Shown here in pieces: positions 43,627 through 52,137 of a DNA stretch of 64,000 nt. Numbering within the stretch: position 1 is the first letter of the stretch; the number at the start of each line of letters is the position of its first letter. The stretch covers positions 26,730 to 90,729 of the forward strand of contig DAIDKT010000101.1 of NCBI GenBank assembly GCA_027449905.1, in the 5' to 3' direction. The position numbers and the translations under genes were made by a program. The notes below the pieces were generated by a model that made no database searches, had not been told where the DNA came from, and saw only the letters and a program-made list of their open reading frames with translations. Source of the stretch: Legionellales bacterium. GTDB lineage: Bacteria > Pseudomonadota > Gammaproteobacteria > Legionellales > Legionellaceae.

Positions 43627-46533
43627 ATGCACTATTTCTATCACATCGATGTTGCCACCGACCAATCAGACAGTGAATTTAATGATGTTATTTTTTTGGT
43701 TATTGATTTAAATATCTCCATGGCAATTGGTAGAGAACCCTCTTCAAAACATTATATCGTCACCAATGAATCTGGCTATCATCAAAACAAACTTGAAATG
43801 ATGGCGCTTTTAACTGAATCAGCAGCAAGGCTGCAGATCAGACAACAAAAACGAATTGACAAATTGATTTTAAAAATAGCTCATTTCAACAGAAACGACA
43901 GCATTCGACTGGGCCGCCCCGAAGGCGGCATAGCGTCATTGATAAGCCCATTAAAAACATTGACAGGGCAAAATAAAATCACCGCACATGTCTCGATCAA
44001 AAATGACTCAACACTTTTAAGTTATTTGTATTTCACGCTCCACTATTTGAATGAATTAAATTGCTATCCTATCGGTGCACCCAAGAAATATTTTTTTTAC
44101 GGACCAGTTAACCAGATCGAAGAACTTAATACTTTTTTTTCATATGGTGATGTAACCAAACAACTAATCCCCCAAAATATTGAGTTAGGTTTGTTTATAC
44201 CTGTCTTTGGTCAACCCTCTTTTTTTAACTGGTCCATTGTGCATGGTTTGGGAAAATCAAATATCAATTATTTTTCTGCTCTCCAACGCTTTACTGATAC
44301 GTCAGTTGGTCTCCCCACCAATGGGATCGATACCTTTCTCAAGCAAAACCATATCCGCAGAGAAGAAGAGGAGGACGAGCAGATAAGTGCCCCTAGCGGC
44401 AATTCAAGCAGCAGCAGCAGCAGCAGCAAAAAAAATAAAAACGGACTATCTAGCAAAAATTTAGATAAACGAAAACCCGAAGACGAGCCCGAAAGACCAA
44501 GCGAAGAAATAAAAAATTCTCGAACAGAAAAGGAAACAACTACGCTGTTCCCTATTCATATTGATGATCAAGAAAAACTAAATCAGTTCGCATCAGCTCG
44601 GGGAGTTACGTATCTTCATGATGAAAAAAAAACCACCAATACCTATCAGCTCATCATTGCGCCGGTTTCAGTTATCCCATCTGCTAAACGGAATTTAGGC
44701 GTACTCACCCAACAAAGATCAATACCTAAAAATACAATATTAGGCGAATATCGGGGTGAAAAAAAAGATATCAATCAAGTTGAAAACACCGAGTATACGT
44801 TTGAACTCGAGGGGAGTTCAAGCGTAGATGCCTCGGAGCAATTCAATTGGTGTGCTATTGTTAATCATGCAATGTCTCCTCACATAGCCAATCTAACTAC
44901 CGTGTTAAAATATGGTAAAATTTTTTATAAATCATCTAAAGAAATTCATCCGTTCAGTCAATTATTGATTTATTATGGGGATACTTATCATTTCAGTGAA
45001 GATGAATCCCGCCGCTTTTTAAAACCAACGGATAACAGTGACGAGTCAATCGATATAATAAAAAAAAATGAGTCTCTTTACCGCTCACCGTTGCGTACCT
45101 TGGCTCCCGAACACGCACAAGCCTTGCGAGTCTCACCATCCCTACTCTTTGCGATCCCAACCTTTGACGATCAATCCGATCACCAAACCAATTGGGATGC
45201 ACCGTTACTTGCCTTTAATCCCATAGTTCCCGAGTCGCCATTCGCTCAAGCAAGCCAAGAAAATATAACACCGCTCATGTATGCTTGTGTTCAAAATGAT
45301 CAAGGATTAGTTAATAGATTATTAAAAAATGGCGCCAACCCCAATATTCAATCCAGTATTCAAGGCTATACCGCGCTTCATATCACCATCACCTCCGCGT
45401 TAGCGCTAGGTGATAAGCAAACCATCATCCAAACACTCTGCGATTATGGTGCCATTTTTTATTTACAAGACCATAATAATCAATCTCCCCTGCACTGTGC
45501 GATCAACTCACAATCCCGGGATTTAGTTGCGTTTTTGATGGAAAAAACCATCAAAAACCCGAAACAGAAAAAAAAGCATCAAGAGCAAATGATGGCTTGT
45601 GTGGATAATCAGGATCGTGATCCATTTATTTATAGTATGTCACTAGAAAATCAAGATATTTGTGTTTTTTTAGCAGATTATCTTTCCAACAGCGATGTCG
45701 AGCTTTATCTTGAAGGTGAACAACCAAATTTATTTCATGATTATGTAAAAAAAATGCCTTGTAACAAACTAAAAGATAAACTTTTTCAGCGATTATCTGA
45801 GCTGCTTGAAGCCGAAACCAATTTGGATAAAAAAGACGAATTTCTCTTGTTACTGAAGAACATTCATCAACCCACGCGCATCATAACAAGAAAAATTGGT
45901 CTGTTCGCATCTAGTCCAGAGACACCTTCTACTAAGAAAGCTATTACTGACTTAATAAATGACTTCCAATCCATTATCGCCAACGAAAATGACACGCTTG
46001 AAACGACAATTGAGAAATTAAACAAACTGTTTTCAAAGCCAGTATTTAAAAAATGCGCAAATAAAAAACAATGTGACATGCTGGTAGAAGCCGTTGGTTT
46101 ATTCATTGATAATGCCGACTGGCTCGTGGTTCCTTATCATATTTGCCAATCCGATGAACCAAGAACGACCCAGAAAAGAAACAGTGCGTTTATTTATTTA
46201 ACCCGGGACCCACATCACCCAGGTCGATTCAATTACAAGTGCATTGATTTAGAGCAAAAAAAACTACAAGGAAGCATTGAGTTCGATACACCAACCGAGA
46301 CACCTAACTTGGCAATGGTCTTAGACGCCATTAGTCAAGATGGACAGGATATTTCTGATACATTGCGTTTAAGAAAAGCGGACATGTGTTTACAGAATGC
46401 AAGAAAATACCTTACACAATTGCGCGAAGACTATGCCCATCCACTCCCTAACCTAGAACATAGCCTGACTAGGTTAACAGACCATTTATCGTTAATTGGG
46501 TTCAACGGGAACGCATTAACAATGAGTATTTGA
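43627..46533 (+). CDS. SET-domain and ankyrin-repeat protein (LegAS4/RomA-like candidate effector)
   Basis: A 968-residue protein with eukaryote-like modules. Residues 1-245 are an unrecognised domain. At about 250-320 is a charged, low-complexity linker with eight Ser (seven AGC codons in a row) and a basic cluster KKNKN...DKRK that could be a nuclear signal. A SET lysine-methyltransferase domain follows: TILGEYRGE (about 370), the NHAMSPHIAN pseudoknot motif (about 411) and LLIYYGDTYHF with the catalytic Tyr (about 446). Ankyrin repeats lie at about 545-640 (ITPLMYACVQNDQGLVNRLL, GYTALHI, QSPLHCAI). The C-terminal third is helical and unknown. Legionella LegAS4/RomA has the same SET plus ankyrin arrangement and modifies host histone H3. 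No ribosome binding site is evident. Secretion is inferred. Confidence 0.85.
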   Translation: MHYFYHIDVATDQSDSEFNDVIFLVIDLNISMAIGREPSSKHYIVTNESGYHQNKLEMMALLTESAARLQIRQQKRIDKLILKIAHFNRNDSIRLGRPEGGIASLISPLKTLTGQNKITAHVSIKNDSTLLSYLYFTLHYLNELNCYPIGAPKKYFFYGPVNQIEELNTFFSYGDVTKQLIPQNIELGLFIPVFGQPSFFNWSIVHGLGKSNINYFSALQRFTDTSVGLPTNGIDTFLKQNHIRREEEEDEQISAPSGNSSSSSSSSKKNKNGLSSKNLDKRKPEDEPERPSEEIKNSRTEKETTTLFPIHIDDQEKLNQFASARGVTYLHDEKKTTNTYQLIIAPVSVIPSAKRNLGVLTQQRSIPKNTILGEYRGEKKDINQVENTEYTFELEGSSSVDASEQFNWCAIVNHAMSPHIANLTTVLKYGKIFYKSSKEIHPFSQLLIYYGDTYHFSEDESRRFLKPTDNSDESIDIIKKNESLYRSPLRTLAPEHAQALRVSPSLLFAIPTFDDQSDHQTNWDAPLLAFNPIVPESPFAQASQENITPLMYACVQNDQGLVNRLLKNGANPNIQSSIQGYTALHITITSALALGDKQTIIQTLCDYGAIFYLQDHNNQSPLHCAINSQSRDLVAFLMEKTIKNPKQKKKHQEQMMACVDNQDRDPFIYSMSLENQDICVFLADYLSNSDVELYLEGEQPNLFHDYVKKMPCNKLKDKLFQRLSELLEAETNLDKKDEFLLLLKNIHQPTRIITRKIGLFASSPETPSTKKAITDLINDFQSIIANENDTLETTIEKLNKLFSKPVFKKCANKKQCDMLVEAVGLFIDNADWLVVPYHICQSDEPRTTQKRNSAFIYLTRDPHHPGRFNYKCIDLEQKKLQGSIEFDTPTETPNLAMVLDAISQDGQDISDTLRLRKADMCLQNARKYLTQLREDYAHPLPNLEHSLTRLTDHLSLIGFNGNALTMSI
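44407..44427 (+). repeat. (AGC)7 trinucleotide tract within the SET gene
   Basis: Seven AGC units in frame encode part of a poly-Ser linker between the N-terminal region and the SET domain. Slippage here would change linker length by whole residues without breaking the frame. Confidence 0.9.
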
Positions 46534-46552
46534 CCGTGCATGTAAATGCTTT

Positions 46553-46570
46553 GTTGGGCCTTGGCCCAAC
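46553..46570. terminator. GTTGGGCC hairpin downstream of the SET gene
   Basis: The 18-base palindrome is the same as at 7604-7621 and lies 20 bases after the SET gene stop. It faces the end of the convergent glycosyltransferase gene and is a candidate bidirectional terminator. No strong T-run follows. Confidence 0.45.
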
Positions 46571-46641
46571 CTAAAAACCTTTGAAACACGACACTCCGTG
46601 ACTTGTTTGCGGGGGCTGTATAGCTTGCTTGATCGACAAGT

Positions 46642-47835
46642 TCATTCGACAAGCGTATGCAATAACGCATCAACTTTCGAAAAGTGTTGCTCCCAGGTAG
46701 GGGCTTTAAAAGACTGAATCCGTTTAATTTGCGCCGCCCGGCATTCACTTGCTGATTTGGCATACTCCATAATCATCTGACCCCAGCGTTGACCATCCAG
46801 TGGATCAAGGTATTCAGGAATATCTCCAGCAATTTCGCGAAAGACTGCCAAATCACTGGCAATCACGGGTACTCCGAGTGACAATGCCTCAACCACAGGT
46901 AAACCATATCCTTCAACAAAAGACGGAAAAAGTAATGCTTGGCTGTATTGAATATACGTGACTAAATCTGCATCATGGCAACGCGGAATTTCCGTCACCA
47001 CCGTTTTTAGGGATGGAGATCGATCCAACAGGTCAAATACCTGCTCACACTCCCAGCCGCGCTTACCAATCACAAATAGATGAGGGGTTTGTTCACCGAA
47101 ACGCTCTGATAGACTTCGCCACACATGTAATAACAACAAATGATTTTTACGTGGCTCAATCGTGCTTAATATAACAAAATAAGGTTGACTAGTGACTCTG
47201 GGGCGTTGCACGAAGCTCACTGCAATCCCTGATGCCAATAAAGCCACCTCGGTCACGGGCATGTTCCGATTTGTTTGAACAGCGTATTGCATTAAATGGT
47301 GGCGTGTTGCCTCAGAGTTCGTAATGATTGCTGTGGCATGATCCAAGATATAATTCATTTTCACGCGATGCCGAGTATCTTCACCGACATGACAATATTC
47401 AGGATAAACAAGTGGAATTAAATCATGCACGAAACAAATAAGTTGAAATCTGCGCTTGCATATCAGATACATATAATCAGCTTGGTCCAGGCGTAAATGC
47501 CCCGTATTGATTAAAAATGTGTTGTTTGTTGGCAAGCTATCACCGGTCTTTATTCCAGAAAAGACATCGTTAAGCAGTTGAAAACCTATCGAAAACATGG
47601 ATTGAATCAAAATTTTGGTCACTGCAAGCGCTTTCGTGGGCATCATCACCCACGCAAATAACGCTCGCGACTGCGCAGGAGGTAATACCCAACTTTTCCC
47701 TTTCCACCGCACCAATGCTGAAGCAGTCTGATGATAATAATGGATATATGCCAGGGTGACGCGATCGATACCCGTTAATGTTTGACCTTTGAGTAAACGT
47801 CGAAGCACTCGTGTCACATCAAGTATCATGTTCAT
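46642..47835 (-). CDS. Glycosyltransferase family 4 protein
   Basis: A GT-B glycosyltransferase of 397 residues. The C-terminal half has the GT4 landmarks: YFVILSTIEPRKNHLLLLHV, then ALLFPSFVEGYGLPVVEALSLGVPVIAS with the EX7E nucleotide-sugar motif and a following EIAGD segment. The N-terminal half starts ILDVTRVLRR and includes LTGIDRVTLAYI. It probably transfers a sugar to a surface glycan. It overlaps the stealth-type gene by 4 bases (ATGA), so the two act in one route. Confidence 0.88.
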   Translation of the reverse strand: MNMILDVTRVLRRLLKGQTLTGIDRVTLAYIHYYHQTASALVRWKGKSWVLPPAQSRALFAWVMMPTKALAVTKILIQSMFSIGFQLLNDVFSGIKTGDSLPTNNTFLINTGHLRLDQADYMYLICKRRFQLICFVHDLIPLVYPEYCHVGEDTRHRVKMNYILDHATAIITNSEATRHHLMQYAVQTNRNMPVTEVALLASGIAVSFVQRPRVTSQPYFVILSTIEPRKNHLLLLHVWRSLSERFGEQTPHLFVIGKRGWECEQVFDLLDRSPSLKTVVTEIPRCHDADLVTYIQYSQALLFPSFVEGYGLPVVEALSLGVPVIASDLAVFREIAGDIPEYLDPLDGQRWGQMIMEYAKSASECRAAQIKRIQSFKAPTWEQHFSKVDALLHTLVE

Positions 47836-48806
47836 TCAGCTATATGTTCCTGCAACCAATTGATCATATAGTGCCTGACTTTTTCAGGTGCTTGATCCAA
47901 ACTTTGCATGCACACAAAGGCGATTCGTGCATTTTTATGCGCATCATGCAAACGTGATTTAATTTTTTTAAATGAATGACAGTCTCCATTCACCATCACC
48001 GCTTGTAAACTGCTATCATAAACCACGCGATCCTGTTGTACATCAACATGGACCATCAGTGGAACACTTGATAGCTGATCCGGATGTCGAAATGCAAATT
48101 GAATATTTTTTAAGAAGAGATCAGTTTTGTCAGCCATATAATGGGCAAAGGTTTCCTGCAGTAAAGGGAATGGCGCATGGGGTAAAAGATAAAACCGTGT
48201 TGTAAAGCCCGCCGTTGTTGCAGTTTTTTCTTGCCAAGCTCGATGTGGATTGTTTTTTTGTTTGCCTACATAACCCACTCGCCCAAATAGCTTTTTTGTT
48301 AGTCGGAAACCCCATTTTTGCGTGGTTTTTACCTTCCATTCTCCGCGCAGCACCAGACGCCCTTGCCTAAAAAAGTCCGTTGGTTCAACTGGACGGATGA
48401 TAAAAAAATCATCGTTTAAGTAGATAAACTGTTTCGATAAACCCGGTATCAACCAGATCAGCCATTCGGCACTGATGCTATTAAAAATAGGGGTGGTATT
48501 TGAATATTTATTTAGTAGATCATTTTGATCAATGATCTGAATTTTATTGCCAAATGCTGTGCCCTGCATCGCAGCAACCGTTGGCGGAATTTGCTGATTT
48601 GTTATGATATAGATCCGTCGTAACCACGGTGCAAAGCAACGCAGTGCATGGAGGCAATAATGAATCTCATTGCATTGCTGAATCCGTGTTGGCTCAACTG
48701 CAGTGAATGGTTCTATCCCCTGCTGCTGACAGTAGGTGCTTAGTTTTTGTTTAAATACGGGATCATCACCATCGACCCACGATATAACGGCATCAATATC
48801 ATTCAT
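47832..48806 (-). CDS. Stealth-family sugar-phosphotransferase
   Basis: A protein of 324 residues of the Stealth family, which links hexose-1-phosphates into phosphoglycans and capsules and is related to eukaryotic GlcNAc-1-phosphotransferase. Conserved region 1 is IDAVISWVDGDDP at the N-terminus; region 2 covers YCLHALRCFAPWLRRIYIIT and FIYLNDDFF; region 3 is LPHAPFPLL. ATG 48806 is chosen because homology starts there; ATG 48854 lies inside a 64-bp palindrome and would add 16 odd residues. The next gene is a GT4 glycosyltransferase, so a small surface phosphoglycan is suggested. Confidence 0.88.
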   Translation of the reverse strand: MNDIDAVISWVDGDDPVFKQKLSTYCQQQGIEPFTAVEPTRIQQCNEIHYCLHALRCFAPWLRRIYIITNQQIPPTVAAMQGTAFGNKIQIIDQNDLLNKYSNTTPIFNSISAEWLIWLIPGLSKQFIYLNDDFFIIRPVEPTDFFRQGRLVLRGEWKVKTTQKWGFRLTKKLFGRVGYVGKQKNNPHRAWQEKTATTAGFTTRFYLLPHAPFPLLQETFAHYMADKTDLFLKNIQFAFRHPDQLSSVPLMVHVDVQQDRVVYDSSLQAVMVNGDCHSFKKIKSRLHDAHKNARIAFVCMQSLDQAPEKVRHYMINWLQEHIAE

Positions 48807-48823
48807 TCCAGCTTCTCTATAAT

Positions 48824-48887
48824 AAGCAGAGTTCAGTAAGTAAGCGGACTTCATTAATGAAGTCCGCTTACTTACTGAACTCTGCTT
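48824..48887. repeat. 64-bp perfect palindrome containing fused MITE ends
   Basis: The sequence is perfectly self-complementary, centred at 48855/48856. Its inner 30 bases are TAAGCGGACTTCATT and its mirror image, i.e. the ends of the 184-bp element joined. The outer 17 bases (AAGCAGAGTTCAGTAAG) are also mirrored. On the minus strand the right arm encodes the last four residues and stop of NagZ. The transcript would form a 32-bp hairpin between nagZ and the stealth gene. Confidence 0.9.
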
Positions 48888-49951
48888 AACTGCTGCTTAA
48901 ACGCAACAATCCGCACAAAGGCTTCCTCAATTCGCTCTGGCTTGATAATACCAGTCATCACATTTTTTTCAATTAAATCAATCAACTCCCCGGGATCTTG
49001 TGGGGTAGCAACCAGTTGATTACCAAAAATAAACATATCCGCGCCAGCATTGATGGCCAAACACATCGATTCTTCCAATCCGTACTGATCCGTGATCGAT
49101 TTCATTTGCATGTCATCGGTGATGATAAGACCGGTGTAACCCATTGTTTCACGTAACAATTTGGTTAAAACTTTATACGACAAGGTTGCAGGGATCCCCG
49201 TATCGTCTAAATGACGATTCACCACATGGGCCGTCATGATCATCTGACAATCAGACTCAGTTAATAACGTACGATAGGGCTCCAATTCATCTGGTTGCCA
49301 CATATCGGTGACATCGACAAAACCGAGATGCGAATCAGCTTTTGAACTGCCGTGACCAGGAAAATGCTTATATACTGGGTGAATACCTTCGGCCCTAAAT
49401 GCCTGAGCAAATAATCTGCCCAGGCGAATGACTTCACTGGATTTTTCTGAAAAACATCGCCCTAATTTACCTAAAACCGGATTGTCTGGATTGATGTTCA
49501 AATCTAAAACTGGTGCAAAATTTAAATTAAATCCAGTTTCTTTTAAAGTTTGAGCCATCTGCAATGCAACCTGTTGGACAGCTGGCTCACTCATAAGCAG
49601 CAAATCCTGGGCCGCTATCGTTTCTGGAAAACCATATTGCGCTTTTAGTCTGTTCACTGCACCGCCTTCATAATCAACAGCAATTAATAAAGGCAAAGGC
49701 GGGCGGTGATGTTTGGTATTCAATGCTTGGTTAAATTGCTGCAGTTTCTCATTTAACAAGCGAACTTGTTCCGGGTTTCCAATATTTTTATCAAACTTTT
49801 TTTGAGGAAGATGATAATCAAATAAAATAACCCCGCCCAAACCATGTTTATCTAATTGCTCAATAATGGGTGAATTTTCAATCACCTGTTGACCATCAAA
49901 ACCAACCAAGAGCATCTGTGCAATTTTATTTCGTAAACTTACTTGATGCAT
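48872..49951 (-). CDS. nagZ: Beta-N-acetylglucosaminidase, GH3 (NagZ-type)
   Basis: A GH3 enzyme of 359 residues removing GlcNAc from anhydro-muropeptides in murein recycling. IAVDYEGGAVNRLK, KHFPGHGSSKADSH (His/Asp catalytic loop near residue 195-210) and LIITDDMQMKSI with the nucleophile Asp are present. There is no signal peptide, consistent with the cytoplasmic NagZ. Its start lies within the end of xseA (13-base overlap). The last residues SRVQ are encoded in the palindrome at 48824-48887, so the natural C-terminus may have been altered. Confidence 0.92.
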   Translation of the reverse strand: MHQVSLRNKIAQMLLVGFDGQQVIENSPIIEQLDKHGLGGVILFDYHLPQKKFDKNIGNPEQVRLLNEKLQQFNQALNTKHHRPPLPLLIAVDYEGGAVNRLKAQYGFPETIAAQDLLLMSEPAVQQVALQMAQTLKETGFNLNFAPVLDLNINPDNPVLGKLGRCFSEKSSEVIRLGRLFAQAFRAEGIHPVYKHFPGHGSSKADSHLGFVDVTDMWQPDELEPYRTLLTESDCQMIMTAHVVNRHLDDTGIPATLSYKVLTKLLRETMGYTGLIITDDMQMKSITDQYGLEESMCLAINAGADMFIFGNQLVATPQDPGELIDLIEKNVMTGIIKPERIEEAFVRIVAFKQQLSRVQ

Positions 49952-51255
49952 GTTACTACCTCACAAATTAATTGACCTTTCGCCAATCTAATATCAACCA
50001 ATTCACCCGGCTTAACCGCTTGACTTTCAAACAAAACATGATTTTCATGGGTTACGAGGGCATAACCACGATCCAATGTTGCCAACGGACTGACAGCATT
50101 TAACGTCATGAATAATGCGTGTAATTGCTGTTTCAATTTTTGGAGATAGGTATCTATGACTTGGATTAATTGATTTTCCAACCGTTGAATCTGCATGCTT
50201 GCTTGTCGAACCAAGACCCCAGTATGTTGAGCAGATAAACGAGTGATTAAAAGATGTAAGTGATGTTTTTTTGAAAGCAAAGTTTGCTGCATCAGTCGCA
50301 ATAAATGCTGGCTCAAGTAATCTAGGGTTTGCCAATGGGTTGCAATCAACCGACTTGGCGACATCATTTTTTTAATTTCATGATGAAGTAATAATTGTTT
50401 GTGTTGAATTAGTCGTTTTAATGCAACCACAAGTCGTTGCTGAGTGGCGTTAAAATAAGCAATTAATTCTGTTTGATCCGGTGTAACCGCTTCCGCGGCC
50501 GCAGTCGGGGTGGCAGCGCGTAAATCAGCAACAAAATCAGACAGGGTAAAATCAGTTTCATGCCCCACGCCAGAGACAATCGGAATGTCACTCAGCGCGA
50601 TCGCCCGGACCAATGACTCATCGTTAAACGCCCATAAATCCTCTAAACTACCGCCCCCGCGAGCTAAAATCAGGACATCACATTGCTTATCCGCTGATGC
50701 CTGTTGGATCGCCTGAATCAATTGAGGCGTGGCCGATTTACCCTGAACATCACTTGGGTAAATGATAACTCGAGCATAAGCAAAGCGTCGAGCCAAGGTG
50801 GCCAAAATATCACGAATCGCGGCACCGGTGGTTGAGGTAATAATACCGATACATTGGGGAAATCTCGGTAATAATTTTTTGCGCAGTGGATCAAATAAAC
50901 CTTGTGCAGCCAATTTTAGTTTGAGGGCTTCAAATAATTGATGTAATTGGCCAAGCCCCGCCTCGCTCAACTCCTCAACAATCAACTGATAATCACCGCG
51001 CGCTTCGTATACGCTAACTTTGCCTTTAACCAGAATGCTCTGTCCGTTTTGTAGTTCCCGGTGCTGGCTCAAGTGACGATTGTGAAAAAAAACACATCGA
51101 ACCTGCGCGGTCACATCTTTCATGGTAAAATAAAAATGCCCCGAAGCAGGTTTACTTAAGTTGGAAACCTCACCTGCCACCGAAACCTCACCAACATCTT
51201 GTTCTAAAATGATGCGAATATGTCGATTGAGCTCAGTAACCGTTAACACCGCCAT
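49939..51255 (-). CDS. xseA: Exodeoxyribonuclease VII large subunit
   Basis: XseA of 438 residues degrades single-stranded DNA together with XseB. The N-terminal OB fold (VSVAGEVSNLSKPASGHFYFTMKD) is followed by the catalytic core with IGIITSTTGAAIRDIL, ARGGGSLEDLWAFNDE and VSGVGHETDFTLSDFVADLRA(A)TPTAAAE, then a long coiled coil. It lies 9 bases after fabL and overlaps nagZ. Confidence 0.95.
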   Translation of the reverse strand: MAVLTVTELNRHIRIILEQDVGEVSVAGEVSNLSKPASGHFYFTMKDVTAQVRCVFFHNRHLSQHRELQNGQSILVKGKVSVYEARGDYQLIVEELSEAGLGQLHQLFEALKLKLAAQGLFDPLRKKLLPRFPQCIGIITSTTGAAIRDILATLARRFAYARVIIYPSDVQGKSATPQLIQAIQQASADKQCDVLILARGGGSLEDLWAFNDESLVRAIALSDIPIVSGVGHETDFTLSDFVADLRAATPTAAAEAVTPDQTELIAYFNATQQRLVVALKRLIQHKQLLLHHEIKKMMSPSRLIATHWQTLDYLSQHLLRLMQQTLLSKKHHLHLLITRLSAQHTGVLVRQASMQIQRLENQLIQVIDTYLQKLKQQLHALFMTLNAVSPLATLDRGYALVTHENHVLFESQAVKPGELVDIRLAKGQLICEVVTCIK

Positions 51256-51264
51256 CGCCGTTAC

Positions 51265-52020
51265 CTACCCTACCACACTATAACCAGCATCAACAAACAA
51301 CGTATGCCCTCTGATCATGTCTGCCTCGGGAAGACAAAGCAAATAAACTGTATTAGCAACATCCGCTGGCGTCAGTGCACGGTCTGATAAAGCATGGGCT
51401 TGGTATTCTTCGAGTAATTGCTCACGATTTGGAAAATACTTCAACGCATCCGTATCAACAACACCGGCTGAAACCGTATTCACCGTCACACCATACGCAG
51501 CCAACTCAATACTCAAAGAACGAACCAATGCCTCAAGGGCCGCCTTTGATGCACCAATGAATGCATAATTTGGTATGGCACGATGAGCGCCTAAACTTGA
51601 TAAGGCTATTACCCGTCCTCCTGGTCCCATCAAAGAGCGCCCTTCACAAACCAAGTGATTTAATGCCAACGCATTGGTTTCCATACACCAGCGCCAATGT
51701 TTCGTTGACATGTTCATGGCGGGTTTTAAAACCCCACTCGCTGCATTACTGATTAAAAAATCCAAGTGATCAAAGTGTTGTTGAAAAGTCACAAACATGT
51801 CTTTCACTGAGGCTTGATCAGCAACATTCGCTTGAATAGCCACGGCTTTTCTACCTAATTTTTGGATTTCCAACACCAATTCTTGGGCGGCATCAGAACT
51901 ATTGTAATAAACAATCGCAACATCACAACCCACGTGAGCTAATTTTAAAGCGGTTGCTTTGCCAATACCACGAGCACCACCGGTGATTAAAGCAACTTTG
52001 TTATGAAAAATGGGAACCAT
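51265..52020 (-). CDS. fabL: Enoyl-ACP reductase FabL-type SDR
   Basis: A short-chain dehydrogenase of 251 residues. The NAD(P) motif is GGARGIGKATA, the middle NAASGVLKPAMNMSTKHW and the C-terminal DTDALKYFPNREQLLEEY and ADMIRGHTLFVDAG match Bacillus FabL closely. FabL reduces enoyl-ACP with NADPH and is a triclosan-tolerant alternative to FabI. ATG 52020 has GGAG at the right distance, against ATG 52026 and 52047. It might serve the nearby acpXL-type cluster, but nothing in the sequence proves it. Confidence 0.88.
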   Translation of the reverse strand: MVPIFHNKVALITGGARGIGKATALKLAHVGCDVAIVYYNSSDAAQELVLEIQKLGRKAVAIQANVADQASVKDMFVTFQQHFDHLDFLISNAASGVLKPAMNMSTKHWRWCMETNALALNHLVCEGRSLMGPGGRVIALSSLGAHRAIPNYAFIGASKAALEALVRSLSIELAAYGVTVNTVSAGVVDTDALKYFPNREQLLEEYQAHALSDRALTPADVANTVYLLCLPEADMIRGHTLFVDAGYSVVG

Positions 52021-52137
52021 TGACATCTCCAACCTATTTTTTATCATCGAACCTTTTCCTCATTCTACCACCTACTCTTGTTTTAAACACCGACTCTTTA
52101 TACAATCGTTATCAGTTTTTTACACGAAGATTAATCC

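Noticed and set aside
49939..52020. Assigning fabL to the acpXL-like cluster
   Set aside because: It is about 8 kb away with unrelated genes between; the link is possible but not supported by the sequence.
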